Part shown: piece after piece, positions 17,071-24,383 of the stretch | How positions within the stretch are numbered: position 1 is the stretch's first letter | Layout: every line of letters starts with the position of its first letter | From: Anaerolentibacter hominis | GTDB taxonomy: Bacteria; Bacillota; Clostridia; Lachnospirales; Lachnospiraceae | Length of the DNA: 64,000 bases | Direction: 5' to 3' | Assembly: GCF_032380675.1 (NCBI RefSeq) | Contig: NZ_JAWDIX010000002.1 | Coordinates: 248,001 to 312,000, forward strand | Notes under the pieces: model-generated | What the model saw: the letters and a program-made list of their open reading frames with translations, nothing else | The model's database searches: none | What the model was told of the DNA's origin: nothing | Position numbers and translations under genes: made by a program

Positions 17071-18216
17071 ATGAGATACCGGGAACTTGGAACGAGCGGA
17101 TTAAGACTCAGCGAGATCGGGCTTGGCTGTGAGGGATTTGCGGGGAAAGAGGAAGAATTCACCAGGGAGCTGTTTGATCTGGCTATGGAACATGGAGTAA
17201 ACTGTATGGATTTATATAGTCCGGACCCGGAGCTGCAGAGCCGGATCGGGCGGATGATAAAAGGGCGCAGGGATACGTTTATCCTGCAGGCTCATCTGTG
17301 TACGGTGTGGGAAGACGGGCAGTACCGGTGCTCCCGGGACCCGGATGAAGTAAAGAATTCCTTTGAGGAGATGTTAACCCGGCTGGATACGGAATATGTG
17401 GATATCGGGATGATCCACTATGTAGATTCTGTCAAGGGATGGAAGGAACTGGAGGAGGGCGAGGTAGTAAAGTATATGCTCCGCCTGAAAGAAGAAGGGA
17501 AAATACGCCTCACCGGGGTGAGCAGCCACAATCCGGCGGCGGCCCTGCGGGCGGTGAAGAGCGGCCTGATTGATGTGCTGATGTTCAGCGTAAATCCCTG
17601 CTATGACCTGCTTCCCGGAGACGAAGACTGTGAAATGCTCTGGGCGGAGAAAAGCTATGAACAGATACATACCAACATGGACCCGGAGCGGAAGGAACTG
17701 TATGAGACCTGCCAGCGCATGGGAGTGGGGATTACCGTAATGAAAGCTTTTGGCGGCGGCGACCTGTTAAGTGAATATTCACCGGCAGGGAAGGCGCTGA
17801 CGGTCAATCAGTGTATCCACTATGCCCTGACCAGGCCGGCGGCGGTCAGCGTGATGTCCGGCGTCCGTTCCCTGGAAGATTTGAAATTAAGCCTGGCCTA
17901 TGAGGACGCCACGGAAGAAGAGAAGGATTACGCGGCGGCATTTGCTTCATTTCCCAAGATAAACTGGGAGGGACACTGTATGTACTGCGGCCACTGTGCG
18001 CCCTGCCCGAAGGGGATTGATATTGCCTCTGTGACGAAGTTCTTAAATCTGGCAAAAGCACAGGGCGAGGTGCCGGAGACGGTTCGTGAACACTATAAGG
18101 TGCTGGAATATACGGCGAAAGACTGTATTCTGTGCGGAGCCTGTGAGAAACGGTGTCCCTTCCAGGTACCGGTGAGGGAGAATATGCGCGAAGCGCTGCA
18201 GGTTTTCGGAAAGTAG
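17071..18216 (+). CDS. Aldo/keto reductase with C-terminal ferredoxin domain
   Basis: 381 residues. Residues 1 to about 270 form an aldo/keto reductase barrel (YRELGTSGLRLSEIGLG at the start, GVNCMDLYSPD, MIHYVDS, GVSSHNPAAALRA). The C-terminus carries two 4Fe-4S cluster motifs, CMYCGHCAPCPKG and CILCGACEKRCPF. Such fusions are common in anaerobes and may couple NAD(P)H or ferredoxin to carbonyl reduction; the substrate is unknown. The usual catalytic Tyr is present in DLYSPD. AAGGGGAGAGAG lies before the ATG. It is monocistronic, with its own promoter and terminator. Confidence 0.92.
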   Translation: MRYRELGTSGLRLSEIGLGCEGFAGKEEEFTRELFDLAMEHGVNCMDLYSPDPELQSRIGRMIKGRRDTFILQAHLCTVWEDGQYRCSRDPDEVKNSFEEMLTRLDTEYVDIGMIHYVDSVKGWKELEEGEVVKYMLRLKEEGKIRLTGVSSHNPAAALRAVKSGLIDVLMFSVNPCYDLLPGDEDCEMLWAEKSYEQIHTNMDPERKELYETCQRMGVGITVMKAFGGGDLLSEYSPAGKALTVNQCIHYALTRPAAVSVMSGVRSLEDLKLSLAYEDATEEEKDYAAAFASFPKINWEGHCMYCGHCAPCPKGIDIASVTKFLNLAKAQGEVPETVREHYKVLEYTAKDCILCGACEKRCPFQVPVRENMREALQVFGK

Positions 18217-18240
18217 AACAGATGGTATCTAATAATGATT

Positions 18241-18288
18241 CAGCCCGGCAGGCGCTGTTCCCCGCACGCTGCCGGGCTGTTGTTATTG
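18241..18288 (+). terminator. Terminator after the aldo/keto reductase
   Basis: 11-bp stem CAGCCCGGCAG / CTGCCGGGCTG (18241-18251, 18269-18279) followed by a T-rich stretch. Confidence 0.85.
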
Positions 18289-18322
18289 TGATAGTAAATA
18301 AATGTTATTCCCGTGTGTTCTT

Positions 18323-18478
18323 TTATCCGTCAATAAAAAATTCGGTACATAGAGTGACATATTCCAGATCGACAGCCAGCCGGAACTTCCCCGGAGATAG
18401 TATTGCGTAGTTTCCCAGCAGGAATCGGACATCCAGCGATTCCCCGGGATAGATGGTGATCATAGAATCCCAGCCACA
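18323..18478 (-). pseudogene. Remnant of an Ig-like domain lipoprotein gene (C-terminal end)
   Basis: On the minus strand a frame bounded by an in-frame TAG (18479-18481) and ending in TAA (18323-18325) encodes about 51 residues. They include ESLDVRFLLGNYAILSPGKF followed by RLAVDL and end EFFIDG. This closely parallels the last residues of the lipoprotein at 14663-16873 (AWNLAEYAVLVPGRYRV ... EFCVNG). No ribosome binding site precedes its only ATG (18463). It reads as the C-terminal stub of a related, otherwise deleted gene. The rest of the 18217-18621 gap shows only the terminator and AT-rich DNA upstream of the next gene. Confidence 0.62.
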
Positions 18479-18621
18479 CTATACCTCTTAATTATAGTAT
18501 ATCGGACGAATATCATAAGATCAATTGCCGCATAGTTCTTACTGGTTGACTATTATCTGGAATTGTGCTAGAACAAGATATATTTCAATATAAATTTTAG
18601 AAACTAAAAAGGAGATAGATT

Positions 18622-19161
18622 ATGCAGATACGTCTGGCAAAGCCTTCCGACGCAGAGGAGCTTATAAATATTTACAGACCCTATGTGGAACAGTCGGCTA
18701 TCACATTTGAATATGAAGTTCCCGCAGAGCGTGAGTTCAGAGAGCGGATTCGCCGGGTCGGAGAGAAGTATCCTTATCTGATCTGTGAGAATGAGGGAGA
18801 GATCCTGGGTTACTGTTATGCTCATGAAATGCATGAAAGAGCAGCCTACCAGTGGGATGCGGAGCTGTCTGTCTATGTGAAACAGAATAAAAGAGGGCGG
18901 GGAATCGGCACGCTGCTTTATCAGATGCTTTTGGAGCTGCTGAAACTGCAGAGAATACAGACTGTCACTGCCTGCATCACTCTGCCGAATGAAGAAAGCA
19001 GGGCATTTCATGAATCGTTCGGATTCCGGCAGACCGGATATTCTGCGAAAGCGGGCTATAAGCTTGGGGAATGGCATGATGTGGGCTGGTTTGAACTGGC
19101 ATTGGGAGAACACGAGAATCCTCCCCGGCCTTTTATTGCGGTAAGTGAACTTAATCTGTAA
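18622..19161 (+). CDS. GNAT N-acetyltransferase, phosphinothricin-acetyltransferase-like
   Basis: 179 residues with the full GNAT fold. RLAKPSDAEELINIYRPYV at the start, the acetyl-CoA loop RGRGIGTLLY near residue 96, and the C-terminal block GYKLGEWHDVGWFEL are typical of the PAT/Bar and methionine sulfone acetyltransferase group, which acetylate amino groups of glutamate or methionine analogues. AAAAGGAGA precedes the ATG by about 8 bases. It is a single gene followed by a strong terminator. Confidence 0.9.
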   Translation: MQIRLAKPSDAEELINIYRPYVEQSAITFEYEVPAEREFRERIRRVGEKYPYLICENEGEILGYCYAHEMHERAAYQWDAELSVYVKQNKRGRGIGTLLYQMLLELLKLQRIQTVTACITLPNEESRAFHESFGFRQTGYSAKAGYKLGEWHDVGWFELALGEHENPPRPFIAVSELNL

Positions 19162-19199
19162 GGAAGCAGAATTAGACGATTGAAATAGACTGCTGAACC

Positions 19200-19236
19200 A
19201 AGCCTCTGGTCTAGTAAAATAGACCAGAGGCTTTTC
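19200..19236. terminator. Bidirectional terminator between GNAT and DUF3781 genes
   Basis: 14-bp perfect stem (19200-19213 with 19220-19233) with TTTT on the plus side and AA on the other. The facing genes end at 19161 (+) and 19267 (-). Confidence 0.88.
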
Positions 19237-19266
19237 GATAGGATGTACTGGCTTATATTATAAAAT

Positions 19267-19533
19267 TTATTTCAACTTATGTGCAGTAATTATCGTGTAG
19301 CTATAGGCGTTTACCGTTATTTTGCAGCCATCTATATTTATATACCAGTTTTTCCCCTCTCTCCGGATGCTGCTGCCTGGTTCTTTTATTTTATTGCGGC
19401 ACCAGCTGACCACGTCTTCTATTTCCTCTAAGGACAGATTCTTTTTGATCCGGATAACCCCTAATTCTGTCGTATGCAGTTTGTCCAGATTTATAAGCAG
19501 TTCATTTATTGTAGTGTTCTGTTGTGGGGTCAT
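19267..19533 (-). CDS. DUF3781 family small protein
   Basis: 88 residues, cytoplasmic. The pattern LDKLHTTELGVIRIKKNL, then DVVSWCRNKI and NWYINIDGCKITVNAYSYTIITAHK, matches the DUF3781 family, of unknown function. The ATG at 19533 is preceded by GGAGGACACGT, a good ribosome binding site. Members of this family are often found beside GNAT acetyltransferases, and here GNAT genes lie on both sides. No functional role can be given. Confidence 0.82.
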   Translation of the reverse strand: MTPQQNTTINELLINLDKLHTTELGVIRIKKNLSLEEIEDVVSWCRNKIKEPGSSIRREGKNWYINIDGCKITVNAYSYTIITAHKLK

Positions 19534-19630
19534 TACGTGTCCTCCGAATCGGTTTTTATTTATTATATAGAATTGCCCTCTGCACTGTCAACGGAGTGTG
19601 ACCGGCAGAATTTACTTCTCTTCCCTGTAA

Positions 19631-19719
19631 GATCAGGGTGTCAAAAGCACCTTTGGTGCTATGCTCGTACCGATATATGGTACAGAGCCAGTGCCTCGCA
19701 CTGTTTTGACACCCTAATC
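19631..19719. repeat. Interspersed hairpin element A, copy 1 (cloverleaf-like)
   Basis: 89 bases with 16-bp terminal inverted repeats (19631-19646 with 19704-19719, one mismatch). Inside lie three hairpins: AGCACC-TTT-GGTGCT (19646-19660), GTACC/GGTAC (19667-19683) and CAGTGC-CTC-GCACTG (19689-19703). A shorter copy in opposite orientation lies at 52969-53037. No coding potential. Confidence 0.88.
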
Positions 19720-19754
19720 CTGCAATAAAGCATCAGGGATAAATTACCAGCTAT

Positions 19755-19783
19755 TGCATTTGCCTGCCCTTCCCCCTATAATA
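19755..19783 (+). promoter_or_regulatory. Promoter for the GNAT gene at 19943
   Basis: TTGCAT (19755-19760), 17-base spacer, TATAAT (19778-19783). Transcription would start near 19790, leaving a structured leader of about 150 bases. Confidence 0.7.
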
Positions 19784-19850
19784 AACCTATCTGTTGTCTT
19801 TTACTTTGGCGGCGCAGGCTTCAGACCAGGTATGGACAAAAACAGAAACG

Positions 19851-19931
19851 GGTTGAAAGAAATGAAAGCAAGAAGGAGCTATGCAGTCTGCCCCCTCTTT
19901 CAATCTGTTATTGCGGGCAGAGTGAATGCAT
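19851..19931 (+). ncRNA. Candidate pseudoknotted leader RNA, copy 1
   Basis: Three pairings are visible. TTGAAAGA (19853-19860) pairs with TCTTTCAA (19896-19903). TCTGCCC (19887-19893) pairs with GGGCAGA (19915-19921). ATGCA (19881-19885) pairs with TGCAT (19927-19931). The first crosses the second, making a pseudoknot. The same blocks in the same order occur upstream of ktrA at 63026-63132. AGAAGGAG at 19871-19878 is a shared unpaired block. It ends just before the ribosome binding site of the GNAT gene. It could be a riboswitch or a transcribed repeat. Confidence 0.62.
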
Positions 19932-19942
19932 GAGGGAAGAGG

Positions 19943-20416
19943 ATGGATATACAGATTAAAATGGCAGAGAAAAACCAGAGCAGTCAGCTGGCAGATATGA
20001 GACTCGCCTACTTAAATGATGATTTCGGCGGGCTGACGGAGGAACAGACAACAGCAATCCGTGCACAGCTTCCGGATTATTTTGAGGAACATATTGGGAA
20101 AGAATTTTTTCCATTTGTGGCCGAGGTGGATGGTGAGATTGTGGCGACTGCCTTTTTGCTTGTTACAGAGAAACCGGCTAATCCGGAATTTCTTACCGGC
20201 AAGACGGGTATGCTCCTGAATGTATATACAAAACCGGAATACCGCTATCAGGGGATTGCGGCTAAGGTAATTGAGGCGGTAAAAGAAAAGGGGCGTCAGG
20301 AAGGCTTATCCTATCTGGAACTGTCCGCAACTGATCAGGGAATCCGGCTGTATGAGAAGACTGGATTTAAGCGGAGAACTTCTCACTATACAGAGATGAT
20401 CCTGGAATTTGAATAA
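19943..20416 (+). CDS. GNAT-family N-acetyltransferase
   Basis: 157 residues. The acetyl-CoA binding region runs LLNVYTKPEYRYQGIAAKVIEAV (about residues 90-113), with the Q/R-x-x-G-x-A loop as YRYQGIA, followed by ELSATDQGIRLYEKTGF typical of motif B. Substrate unknown. GAAGAGG lies 2-8 bases before the ATG. It is preceded by its own promoter and by the pseudoknotted leader, so it may respond to a small molecule. A second GNAT gene starts 45 bases downstream. Confidence 0.88.
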   Translation: MDIQIKMAEKNQSSQLADMRLAYLNDDFGGLTEEQTTAIRAQLPDYFEEHIGKEFFPFVAEVDGEIVATAFLLVTEKPANPEFLTGKTGMLLNVYTKPEYRYQGIAAKVIEAVKEKGRQEGLSYLELSATDQGIRLYEKTGFKRRTSHYTEMILEFE

Positions 20417-20461
20417 AAAACGGGATACCGAATGAAGCGCTGCGGAGGGCTAGAGAGCAAT

Positions 20462-20908
20462 ATGAAGATAGCGAAAATTGAGGATAACGACAAGACGAAT
20501 TTTATGGAGCTTCTCCTTCTTGCAGACGAAGATATAAAAATGATTGAGAAATACCTGTACCGGGGAGACTTATTTGCGTTATATGACGATGGACTAAAAA
20601 GCGTTTGTGTGGTTACACAGGAGAGCAATGACAGCTGTGAACTGAAAAATATCGCAACATATGAACACTGGCATGGAAACGGTTACGGAAGTAAACTTTT
20701 AGCCTATATATTTTCCTATTACAGGGGCAGGTACGCAACTATGTCTGTGGGAACCGGCGATGTTCCGTGGATATTACGGTTCTACCAGAAAAACGGCTTC
20801 CGAATTTCTCATAGGCTTCCGAACTTTTTCACGGACAATTACGACCATCCAATGTATGAAGACGGTGTCCAACTGGTTGATATGGTCTATTTGAGCAAAA
20901 GTCTGTAA
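20462..20908 (+). CDS. GNAT-family N-acetyltransferase
   Basis: 148 residues from ATG 20462; an in-frame ATG at 20432 is also possible, but neither has an ideal ribosome binding site (GGAGGG at 20444). Motif A reads ELKNIATYEHWHGNGYGSKLL, with the pyrophosphate loop HGNGYG, then LRFYQKNGFRISHR typical of motif B. It is paired with the preceding GNAT gene, probably in one operon. The substrate is unknown. A perfect hairpin follows its stop. Confidence 0.85.
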   Translation: MKIAKIEDNDKTNFMELLLLADEDIKMIEKYLYRGDLFALYDDGLKSVCVVTQESNDSCELKNIATYEHWHGNGYGSKLLAYIFSYYRGRYATMSVGTGDVPWILRFYQKNGFRISHRLPNFFTDNYDHPMYEDGVQLVDMVYLSKSL

Positions 20909-20954
20909 GCTTTATTACACGGTTTTTAGAAGAAGAATTACATAGTGATACAGC

Positions 20955-20980
20955 AATAGCCGCAGAAACCTGCGGCTATT
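20955..20980 (+). terminator. Hairpin terminator after the GNAT pair
   Basis: 11-bp perfect stem AATAGCCGCAG / CTGCGGCTATT with loop AAAC. It is followed at once by another inverted repeat (20984-21014, ATCATATAGG... with one G-T pair). Confidence 0.75.
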
Positions 20981-20983
20981 ATT

Positions 20984-21014
20984 ATCATATAGGAAACTTC
21001 GTTCCCTATATGAT
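20984..21014. repeat. Inverted repeat in the GNAT-MATE gap
   Basis: 14-base arms (20984-20997 with 21001-21014) around TTC, one mismatch. The 564-base gap 20909-21472 otherwise holds an AAGGCC/GGCCTT hairpin near 21080, a CCATAAC/GTTATGG inverted repeat near 21130, hairpin element B, and a minus-strand promoter with a short frame. Confidence 0.6.
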
Positions 21015-21194
21015 AAAACTCAATTGTCACATGGTATAAAGTCAACAGACATTATACGGATGTCGGAGCTCATAAGGCCGGAGGCCTTTTACTAATGCGC
21101 GGAGTGTACATCCCCCGGAGAGTTGCCATAACGTTTTGCAGTTATGGTATAATGACTGTTTCTTGCTTTCCCGTTCCGCTTTAACAGGTTATTT

Positions 21195-21320
21195 TTAACC
21201 AGCTTCCTGATTAGCCTGGAAGGTTATACCCCTGCATATCGCAGGTTTATCTGCGATATTGCACCAATTTGTAGTTTGAAACTGTTTATGTTTCAAACTT
21301 GCACTTTCTCGCAAAAGCAT
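21195..21320 (-). CDS. Short ORF (41 codons), possibly a truncated gene
   Basis: A minus-strand frame with an unusually complete set of start signals: promoter TTGGCA-17-TATAAT, AAGGAGAT 6 bases before the ATG at 21320, then 41 codons to TAA at 21195. The first 15 or so codons lie in unique sequence; the middle is formed by hairpin element B (21225-21283). This looks like a gene whose 5' end survives but whose body was replaced or cut by the repeat. It could also be a genuine small protein or leader peptide. No similarity is recognised. Confidence 0.3.
   Translation of the reverse strand: MLLRESASLKHKQFQTTNWCNIADKPAICRGITFQANQEAG
21225..21283. repeat. Interspersed hairpin element B, copy 1
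   Basis: About 59 bases beginning TATACCCCTGCATATCGCAG, with an internal TATCGCAG / CTGCGATA hairpin and ending TAGTTTGAAACT. The reverse complement of 59574-59632 matches it almost throughout. A further GTTTGAAAC / GTTTCAAAC inverted repeat follows in this copy. Confidence 0.8.
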
Positions 21321-21355
21321 ATTGCCATCTCCTTGATTCCAATTCGCTGATCCTT

Positions 21356-21384
21356 ATTATAGCAAATCGTGTCAATCGTGCCAA
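21356..21384 (-). promoter_or_regulatory. Promoter upstream of the short minus-strand ORF
   Basis: On the minus strand TTGGCA (21384-21379), 17-base spacer, TATAAT (21361-21356). Confidence 0.6.
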
Positions 21385-21472
21385 AATGAATGACCCGATT
21401 GTGACCCGATATTCCCATTGTTCCCGTAAATACAGGAGAAATAAGAATTATCAGAAGCAAATAGAGTCATTG

Positions 21473-22852
21473 TCATGCACTGTGAGCCGCAGGCTGCTCA
21501 GGCTCCTTTTTTAACATCGGCATAACCGTGAGAAGCATAGTGATAAAGGAAGCCAGCCCGCCGACAAAGTTGGAGATCGGTTCGGCCAGGAATACGCCGT
21601 TTGTACCCAGTCCGGCGATCGTGGGCAGCCAGAGCGTCAGCGGAACGACGATAACAACCTTGCGCAGGACGGAGAAAAAGACTGCCTGTTTGGATTTGCC
21701 CAATGCTACGAAGGTGGACTGTCCGGCAAACTGGAGGGACATCATAAAGATACCGAAGAAATAAAGACGCATAGCCGGAGCGCCCGCTGCCAGCAGTTCA
21801 GCATCACTGTTAAACAGATGGATGAAGAACCTGGGGAAGCAGAAGAGAAGCGCCCAGACAATGACAGTGAAGATAATACAGCCCACGGTCATAAACTTGA
21901 TGGCACTGCGGACCCTCTTGTACTGGCCGGCTCCATAATTATAGCCTATAACCGGCTGCGCGCCGTTTGTCAGGCCATTCACCGGCATCGTAATGATTTC
22001 ACGGACGGAGTTTATGACCGTCATAATTCCCACATACAGGTCGCCGCCGTAAGTCTGCAAAGTGGAATTGCAGACGACCTGAACGATACTGTTGGTTACT
22101 GACATGATAAAACTGGAAGTGCCCAATCCGGCGATCTCGCCTACCAGCTTCCAGTTTAATTTCATGCTGGCCCGGTTTAATTTCAGTATCGCCCTCTTGC
22201 CGGTGAGAAAACGGAATACCCATGCGGCGGACAGAAACTGGGAGAAGATGGTAGCTAAAGCCGCCCCCTTTACACCCATATGGAACACGAAGATAAAGAT
22301 GGGGTCCAGAATAATATTGGTAATTGCACCCAGAATAACCGTCATCATCCCGATTTTTCCAAAGCCCTGGGAGTTGACAAAGGTATTCATGCCCAGGCCC
22401 ACCATCACAAATAACGTACCGCACAGGTAAATGGTTATGTAAGCGTTGGCATAGGGAAATGTAACATCACTTGCGCCGAATAAATACAGGATCGGCCGTT
22501 TGAACAGAAAACATAGAATCATCAGAAGAACACCGGAGATGAGCAGCATGGAAAAAGAATTTCCCATAATCTTTTCCGCACGGTCTTTATCCCCGGCCCC
22601 TCTTGCGATGGAGCAGAGCGGAGCTCCGCCCATGCCGAACAGATTAGAGAAAGCCGTAATCATGGTTATAATAGGAAAGGTCAGTCCCAGACCGGTCAGT
22701 GCCTGCGTGGAGGCCTCCGGAATATGCCCGATATAGATACGGTCTACCACGTTATAGAGAACATTGATCAACTGTGCGAGTGTAAGCGGAAGAGCCAGGC
22801 TCAGAATGTTTTTTGAGATACTGCCCTTACTGAAGTCATTTTCGGTTTCCAT
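21473..22852 (-). CDS. MATE-family multidrug efflux protein
   Basis: 459 residues from ATG 22852; the ATG at 22861 sits directly on a GAAGGG site with no spacing, so 22852 is preferred. Twelve membrane segments are expected. The N-terminal half has LALPLTLAQLINVLYNVVDRI and GLGLTFPIITMITAFSNLFGMGG; the second half repeats the layout (VNGLTNGAQPVIGYNYGAG). It exports cationic drugs or metabolites using an Na+ or H+ gradient. It is monocistronic. Substrates cannot be read from sequence. Confidence 0.93.
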   Translation of the reverse strand: METENDFSKGSISKNILSLALPLTLAQLINVLYNVVDRIYIGHIPEASTQALTGLGLTFPIITMITAFSNLFGMGGAPLCSIARGAGDKDRAEKIMGNSFSMLLISGVLLMILCFLFKRPILYLFGASDVTFPYANAYITIYLCGTLFVMVGLGMNTFVNSQGFGKIGMMTVILGAITNIILDPIFIFVFHMGVKGAALATIFSQFLSAAWVFRFLTGKRAILKLNRASMKLNWKLVGEIAGLGTSSFIMSVTNSIVQVVCNSTLQTYGGDLYVGIMTVINSVREIITMPVNGLTNGAQPVIGYNYGAGQYKRVRSAIKFMTVGCIIFTVIVWALLFCFPRFFIHLFNSDAELLAAGAPAMRLYFFGIFMMSLQFAGQSTFVALGKSKQAVFFSVLRKVVIVVPLTLWLPTIAGLGTNGVFLAEPISNFVGGLASFITMLLTVMPMLKKEPEQPAAHSA

Positions 22853-23017
22853 ATTCCCCATCCCTTCTAAACTTTACACAAAATTAACATACAAAATCAT
22901 TATACGCCAATATTTCTATTTGACAAGATTTCCTGCGAGTAAAATTAAGGAGCGGTAGGATTACTTCTGTGAAAAGAATTTGGATGCGGTAGGATTTTTT
23001 ATTGCCTATATGAACTA

Positions 23018-24220
23018 TCAATCACGGCTGTTTTTTCTGCGGTCCAGCTTGTCCACCACGAGCGCAATTGCCTGATCGCCGGTTATATTAGCCGCTGTCC
23101 CGAAACTGTCCTGTGAGAAATGCAGGGAGATAATCAGCTGCTGCATCGGTTCGGTAAAGCCCAGCATGGAGCTGATCAGCCCCAGGGCAGCCATAACGCC
23201 GCCGCCCGGAACTCCCGGAGCGGCAACCATAGTGATTCCCAGCATGAAGATAAAAGGGGTAAACATGGTCAGTGTGGGCGTCATGCCATTGGCCAGCAGT
23301 ATCCCCATGGAACCCAGAACCAGACAGATCGTATCTCCGGACAGATGGATGGTGGCGCAGAGTGGAATGACGAAATCCGATATTTCATCTGAAATCCCGT
23401 TCTTTTTCGCACATTCCAGATTGACTGGAATTGTTGCCGCGGAGGACTGTGTCCCCAGTGCGGTGAAATAGGCGGGCACAATCGTTTTTAGTTTAGAAAG
23501 TAAATTTTCCCGGCAGATGAGGCTGGAGAGCAGAAACTGGAACAGGGTATAGAGCCACTGGACGATCAGGATGAGAAGGAACAGGGATACAAAAATCCGT
23601 ATGGTTGCCAGCAGCTTTCCGCTGGCCGCGATGTTGCAGAACAAGCCGGCAATATGAACTGGAATAAGGGGGATAACAATATTTTTCAGCGCGCCTGAAA
23701 TAATGGACTGCAGATTCTGCAAAACGGACAGAAGCCCCTGTTCTCCCTTTAAGTTGGCCATTCCCAGACCCAGCAGGAAAGCCAGGATCAGGGCGGTCAT
23801 AACGCCAAAGACGGGTGCGGCTTCAATCGTAAGAAAAGGATTGTAAACTGCTGATTCTACAGAAGTAGAACTGATTGGTTTGACAAGAGCGGGAAGTACG
23901 GCTTTTCCAAGAAAAAAAGATAAAAATCCTGCCAGGACCGTGGAAAAATAGGCCAGCAGCAGGGTGGCGCCGAATAACCGGTTTGCTTTCTGGCCCAGTT
24001 CCGCCAGCCCAACGGACACAAAGGAAAGGATCAGCAGAGGAATCAAAAAATTCAGAAACGTGGTGAACAGGGAAGTAAATGTGGCAAAGAGCCGGACAAT
24101 TCCTGTGAACAGGAGGGAATCCTGTATCCCAAACAGAGTTCCCGAGGACCCGATCAACATACCGGCCAAAATTCCCAGTATCAACCGCAGCAATAAATTT
24201 GATGACAATCTTTTTTTCAT
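23018..24220 (-). CDS. Dicarboxylate/amino acid:cation symporter (DAACS family)
   Basis: 400-residue integral membrane protein of the GltP/DctA/SstT type, taking up dicarboxylates, glutamate/aspartate or serine/threonine with H+ or Na+. ATG 24220 is chosen because GGAGAGC precedes it. Visible family features are the serine-rich hairpin region ALGTQSSAATIPVNL, HLSGDTICLVLGSMGI and AAPGVPGGGVMAALGL, and the substrate-binding SFGTAANITGDQAIALVVDKL near the C-terminus. Divergent from padR. Which substrate it carries is not determined. Confidence 0.93.
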   Translation of the reverse strand: MKKRLSSNLLLRLILGILAGMLIGSSGTLFGIQDSLLFTGIVRLFATFTSLFTTFLNFLIPLLILSFVSVGLAELGQKANRLFGATLLLAYFSTVLAGFLSFFLGKAVLPALVKPISSTSVESAVYNPFLTIEAAPVFGVMTALILAFLLGLGMANLKGEQGLLSVLQNLQSIISGALKNIVIPLIPVHIAGLFCNIAASGKLLATIRIFVSLFLLILIVQWLYTLFQFLLSSLICRENLLSKLKTIVPAYFTALGTQSSAATIPVNLECAKKNGISDEISDFVIPLCATIHLSGDTICLVLGSMGILLANGMTPTLTMFTPFIFMLGITMVAAPGVPGGGVMAALGLISSMLGFTEPMQQLIISLHFSQDSFGTAANITGDQAIALVVDKLDRRKNSRD

Positions 24221-24284
24221 AAGCTCTCCATTCTCAACCACATTCTAATGAAACAGACAAAGTGATAGGATTATCATTTCAGGA

Positions 24285-24347
24285 TTGACAGAAAATTATG
24301 CTTATGATAATATGTCACTAGACGATATGTCGAGATACGACATATCG
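24285..24347 (+). promoter_or_regulatory. padR promoter and PadR-type operator
   Basis: TTGACA (24285-24290), 17-base spacer, TAATAT (24308-24313). Just downstream lies a perfect 10-bp inverted repeat CGATATGTCG-AGATA-CGACATATCG (24323-24347), containing the ATGT...ACAT pattern bound by PadR proteins. This position implies autorepression. Confidence 0.78.
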
Positions 24348-24383
24348 AGCAATGATATAAAATGGTAAAGGGGATGAGGCAGT

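Noticed and set aside
18349..18463. A real small gene starting at the ATG at 18463 (minus)
   Set aside because: No ribosome binding site precedes it, and its sequence resembles the end of a larger protein family, so a gene remnant is more likely.
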